DNA of 64,000 nt from Chrysogorgia sp. JL179-B06. Its lineage: Eukaryota; Cnidaria; Anthozoa; Scleralcyonacea; Chrysogorgiidae. Shown piece by piece: positions 59,574 to 64,000 of the stretch. Positions within the stretch are counted from its first letter, which is position 1. Each line of letters opens with the position of its first letter. The position numbers were made by a program, and so were the translations under genes. The DNA lies in the NCBI GenBank assembly GCA_035772405.1, contig JAYKKM010000147.1, positions 1,660,001 through 1,724,000 of the forward strand, read 5' to 3'. Under the pieces are notes generated by a model, which was given only the letters and a program-made list of their open reading frames with translations, was not told the origin of the DNA and searched no databases.

Positions 59574-61180
59574 TTACCCTAACTGAGCAACTGAGTGCAA
59601 ATTTTAGTTGTTCCTCGTTTATTTGGTTTAAGTTTAATTATGTTTATTTGCCATATTTGAAAAAGTCGTTTCCCGTCGCAATCAATTTAAATGAGTAAAA
59701 TCATTGGTGAAGAAATAAAGATGTCTGAAAACGTTTTATGATATGATACTTAATGCTCAGTACAGCACAGGCCTTTGTGAATTCATTGCACATCAGGCTT
59801 TTAGCCAGGCAGGCGTCCTAATGGACGGCCACTTTTGAAAAATCAGATTTTTGGACGGCCACTTTTCGTATGGATGGCCTAAGCAACTTACAGGTTTCCC
59901 CCTTTCTAGTGTTTCTTGATTTCTGTTAGCTACTGTTTATTTTAGATATTGTGTAGGTTTCGTTACTAATTTGTGTCAAGAACATGCAGACATGACGATT
60001 GATTGCAAGATCGATTTAACGTGTATATGCTGCAACATGAAGTAGCAAAAACGTTGTTTAATGTTGCTGTTTAATACGTTTGATAAGCTCACTTACTCAC
60101 GGCCACGCCCACCAAAATCCAAAATTTTTGGACGGCAGTTTTTAAATCCTGGCTGCTGCACATGCGCTCTGAACGAAGTGTAACGCTCTCATCAGTAACC
60201 GTGCTAAAAGTTCAAGACTCTTTTGTGCCTTTAAAATACATTTTTTTAAATACGTGTACTTTCACACAAACTACACAAGCGTGGTTCACATAAATTACTT
60301 TACTGAAAAATTGATGTTAGAGAGATTAAGTTTGACTTCCAATACGAATACCAGTACCTATGGTCCTATAGTCTCTTCCAACTAGTTTATAGAACCAAAA
60401 CTTCGACAAACAAACCGAAATTGATTTGACAGATCTCATCAAACCGGTAACTGAATAATTTGAAAATCGTTGTTGCAAATATTAAGAGATCGGCAAACGG
60501 TAGACGAGGTACTGGATAAGGAGAATCTTCATTTTAATATCAACATGTTTCCAAAATGTTGCAAGATCTGTAGGTGTGCAGAACAGAGGTTGTTCCATAC
60601 TCGAAGACATCATGATACTAAATGAGAAAAATATTTAATACATTTATTTAGTATCTTTACATTTTGAGCAGTACTTTAATTCATTCACAAAATATTCCCC
60701 CAAACGGTATCATCTGTTTGTAATGTTCTTCCAGACTGTTCTCATTAAGAAAGCGTGCAGCTTTTTCAATGAAAGACGTTGCGTCCCAACAAGGGCGGAT
60801 GTAGCCCAAAATCTGACCGTGGCTGATTTGTGTTTTTTAGGAGGTACAGACTACGGGGGCATAAAATTACCATTTTGCCATTGTTGGGAATGCAAGAATT
60901 AATACAAACTCAGATAGATGGGCGCAGGCTACTCTACACTTCAAACTGGCTTCAAACTTCGACTTCGGCAATTCCTAAAATTAACTACTGACATGACTAG
61001 AGCCGTATTGGATATTCGTATCGTATTTGGAAGTAGAACCTTCCATAAAAATGTATTATCAAATCGATCACCATGTTTCAGTATTCGTACTCGCAAGTTT
61101 ATTGGGTTTCCGGAAAGACGACTAAATAGAAGTGGAGTAGACAGAAACATGAAACTCGAAAATGGTTCTGAATCCTGAAC
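59574..61180. other. DYRK1 intron, no element resolved
   Basis: TGGACGGCCACTTTT occurs twice near 59822-59870, with GGACGGCAGTTTTTAAATCC at 60131, suggesting remnants of one more repeat family. Otherwise unremarkable. Confidence 0.35.
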
Positions 61181-61250
61181 ATGAGTCGAACCTGTAACCT
61201 GATTACCCGGGAGACGTTCTAACCATTGAGCTACCGAGACTCCGTTGGAG
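61180..61250 (-). repeat. tRNA-like SINE head, minus strand
   Basis: Box A GGTAGCTCAATGGTTAGAAC and box B CAGGTTCGACTC on the minus strand. Intervening TAATCAGGTTACAG is shared with 61761-61832. Stems are imperfect. Confidence 0.6.
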
Positions 61251-61383
61251 AGTGAAGGTTACAATGATGTACTTGCTTCAATTTTGCGAAAAACTGTATG
61301 TTCTGTCTATGCGGCAGTCACTATATATCTTAATTCGTGGAAGTGTTTACATATTATATACATTCCTGTAGTGAACATGGGGG

Positions 61384-61709
61384 CAGTGGCGTCGCTAGAA
61401 ATTCTTAACGAGCGGTCAAATTGTCTAAATGTCAGACGAGTGTGTGCGTCCAAAAATTGGGCGTGTCCTCACGGGTTGCCATAAAGGTTTCTGTTGCCGC
61501 GTTTTCCCTGTATTTGTACTCGTGTAACTGTCATACTTTTTGTTACCAGTTTAGTTTACGCACTATTTTGTGAATTTTACTTTTACTTTCTTTGGTTTCT
61601 TGACAATACGCAACGCCACAAATTTAGTCTCAATCAATGACTTCTTTATCCGATTTTTCTGACTAAACATTCTGTGCAGTGGTGGCTGGCTCCCCTAGCT
61701 ACGCCACTA
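61384..61709. mobile_element. hAT-like MITE
   Basis: Ends CAGTGGCGTCGCTAG (61384) and CTAGCTACGCCACTA (61709), the CAGTGGCG-type terminus common in hAT elements. 326 bp, no ORF. The target duplication is not clear. Confidence 0.75.
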
Positions 61710-61760
61710 TTGGGCTTGGAGTATACAGACGATATATGGTCATGTTAAAGCGTGTTCTTT

Positions 61761-61832
61761 CTTCGTTAGCTCAATGGTTAGAGCGTCTCACCGGCAATCA
61801 GAAGGTTACAGATTCGATACCTGTCCAGAAGC
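61761..61832 (+). repeat. tRNA-like SINE head, plus strand
   Basis: Box A GTTAGCTCAATGGTTAGAGC and box B-like AGATTCGATACC. The anticodon stem and acceptor stem carry mismatches, so it is not a functional tRNA. Confidence 0.6.
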
Positions 61833-61899
61833 ATCTTCTGCGGGTTTCAGCTTGACGATCGTCCATGTATCGTCTGTTCTTTCTTCATGTTGCTAATTA

Positions 61900-62316
61900 C
61901 CGTAAATGCTCGATTAAGCGCCGCATCCAGAAGTAGAATAATTTAATAAGCGCCGCACCTTCACATCCATGATACAGCGCTTATTCGAAAAAGATGAATC
62001 AGCAAAAAAATAACAAAACGAGAAGCTAATACTAGGTACTTCGATCACAAATGTCCATCTTAAACCAGCCGGACAAAAATCCCTTTGAAGTCACTGATTC
62101 AGATGTAGAAGATGCCTCCTATACACATCTATGGATAGACAGTGATGAGAAAGGCAATAATGACGATGAGTTTGACGTTCTTTGTTGAATTTATTGGGTT
62201 TTTGTGTGAATAAAGTTATCAATCTTTATTTTAATAAGCAGCGCTCTCGATTTATTGCCGCACCAAAAAGTTGCAAAATTTAATAAGCGCCGCGGCGCTA
62301 AATCGAGCATTCACGG
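61900..62316. mobile_element. Tc1/mariner-type MITE with TA target duplication
   Basis: 417 bp. TIR CCGT[AG]AATGCTCGATTAAGCGC is at 61900 and inverted at 62316, flanked by TA (61898-61899, 62317-62318). An internal ORF at 62051-62188 (MSILNQPDKNPFEVTDSDVE, acidic, ending DEFDVLC) resembles the acidic C-terminal tail of pogo/Tigger transposases; this resemblance is an inference. It ends 92 bases before DYRK1 exon 2. Confidence 0.85.
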
Positions 62317-62372
62317 TAGGTTTATGTGCGGGATATATTCCGGTAAACAAAAACAAAAGTTATGTCGGATAA

Positions 62373-62642
<270 letters not shown>

Positions 62643-62673
62643 TAATGTTTGCGTTAATGTTTTATGTGTGTAG

Positions 62674-63390
<717 letters not shown>

Positions 63391-63908
63391 TAAAAAGTGA
63401 GTGTCAACCGTCGTGCATTGCGCGTTTGTGTTTATCTTCCCATACGATAACGAAGGGTTTTGAAGTGCTTCGTTGCCAACTTGATGAAATAAAAATAAAA
63501 AACTAACTCGTATAAAAACTAACTAACTAACTAAACTACTAAACTAACTAACTCGTATAAACTAACTCGTATAAATACGCCGGAAATTCACCGAGTCTTC
63601 TCAGAAAACCCTATAGAGGCTTTCTTATTCATCCACAATCCAAATACATCGACTCGGAACCTGGTTTTGTTTGAACCTCGTCAATTGGTCTTCCACGCTT
63701 CGTGTCAGTCAGGGCTGACATAATTCGAAACGAAAGTCAAGAAAACTTTACGTTTTGTGAAAAATGCCGAAATAATTACTTTCTAAGATATATCTTCTTT
63801 CAATTAAAAGACAAAATGAATAATTTATATCCAGGTTTGACAAGGGAATTTCATGCTTCAAAAAATGGCCGACCGAGCGTGCAATGCTTCACGGTTGACA
63901 GTCACTGT
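63391..63908. mobile_element. MITE copy 2, inverted relative to copy 1
   Basis: Same element as 112-582 in opposite orientation (AGTGAGTGTCAACCGT at the left, ACGGTTGACAGTCACT at the right). It has gained an insertion of AACTAACT and AACTCGTATAA tandem repeats at 63489-63575. It lies in DYRK1 intron 3. Confidence 0.85.
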
Positions 63909-64000
63909 CAAGTATCTGTCTCAAGTATCCTAGTTTTGGCGGTGGTGCATTCATTGATAACATACATACAGAAACACAAGTTGGAACAATGTAAGGTGTC

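Noticed and set aside
60918..61178. ORF pair on both strands in DYRK1 intron
   Set aside because: No motif; overlaps antisense ORF and an SINE head.
61761..61832. Functional tRNA gene
   Set aside because: Boxes A and B are good, but anticodon and acceptor stems have mismatches and C at position 33.

Overview
This is an animal (metazoan) nuclear genome window. The evidence is GT-AG spliced exons of a DYRK1-type kinase, an animal-type lathosterol oxidase (SC5D), a promethin/LDAF1-like gene, and a rich invertebrate set of transposable elements: Polinton/Maverick, Penelope with a GIY-YIG domain, CR1/L2-like LINEs, Gypsy, PIF/Harbinger, hAT, mariner-type and TTAA MITEs. The base composition is AT-rich. 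A cnidarian or another marine invertebrate fits best, but the phylum cannot be fixed from sequence alone.

Layout. 1-3035: MITEs, a foldback element, a (TA)n tract and a LINE scrap. 3036-15850: a decayed 12.8-kb Polinton/Maverick. Its terminal inverted repeats are largely a 9-bp minisatellite. Inside are a protein-primed-type DNA polymerase B gene that keeps only its N-terminal and exonuclease parts, a viral-type SET-domain gene, a small basic GG-repeat protein, an acidic protein and several unassigned ORFs. 16.4-24.2 kb: LINE remnants, a TIR element and two Gypsy pieces, one with a 5' LTR. 24.2-29.3 kb: repeats and a plus-strand LINE with a pentanucleotide 3' array. 29.4-31.3 kb: a Penelope-like element (RT plus GIY-YIG). 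31.6-32.3 kb: a promethin-like gene on the minus strand, with a partial second copy at 37.2-39.4 kb that was split by a hAT-like element. 33.4-36.2 kb: a two-gene Harbinger element.

41979-42839: an intact single-exon SC5D gene. 43-54 kb: mostly non-coding, with a TTAA MITE, tandem tRNA-derived SINEs around a long (TA)n, and pLTR-like scraps. 54154 to beyond 62821: the 5' part of a DYRK1A/1B (minibrain) orthologue. It has three coding exons and an 8-kb first coding intron that carries a Harbinger-, a hAT- and a mariner-type MITE. The gene runs off the right edge.

The genes that look alive are SC5D, DYRK1 and perhaps the promethin-like gene. Almost all other coding sequence belongs to mobile elements and carries stops or frameshifts. 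The most unusual object is the Polinton: a SET methyltransferase-like gene transcribed divergently from an exonuclease-only PolB remnant, between minisatellite TIRs that have captured the 3' end of one of the element's own genes.
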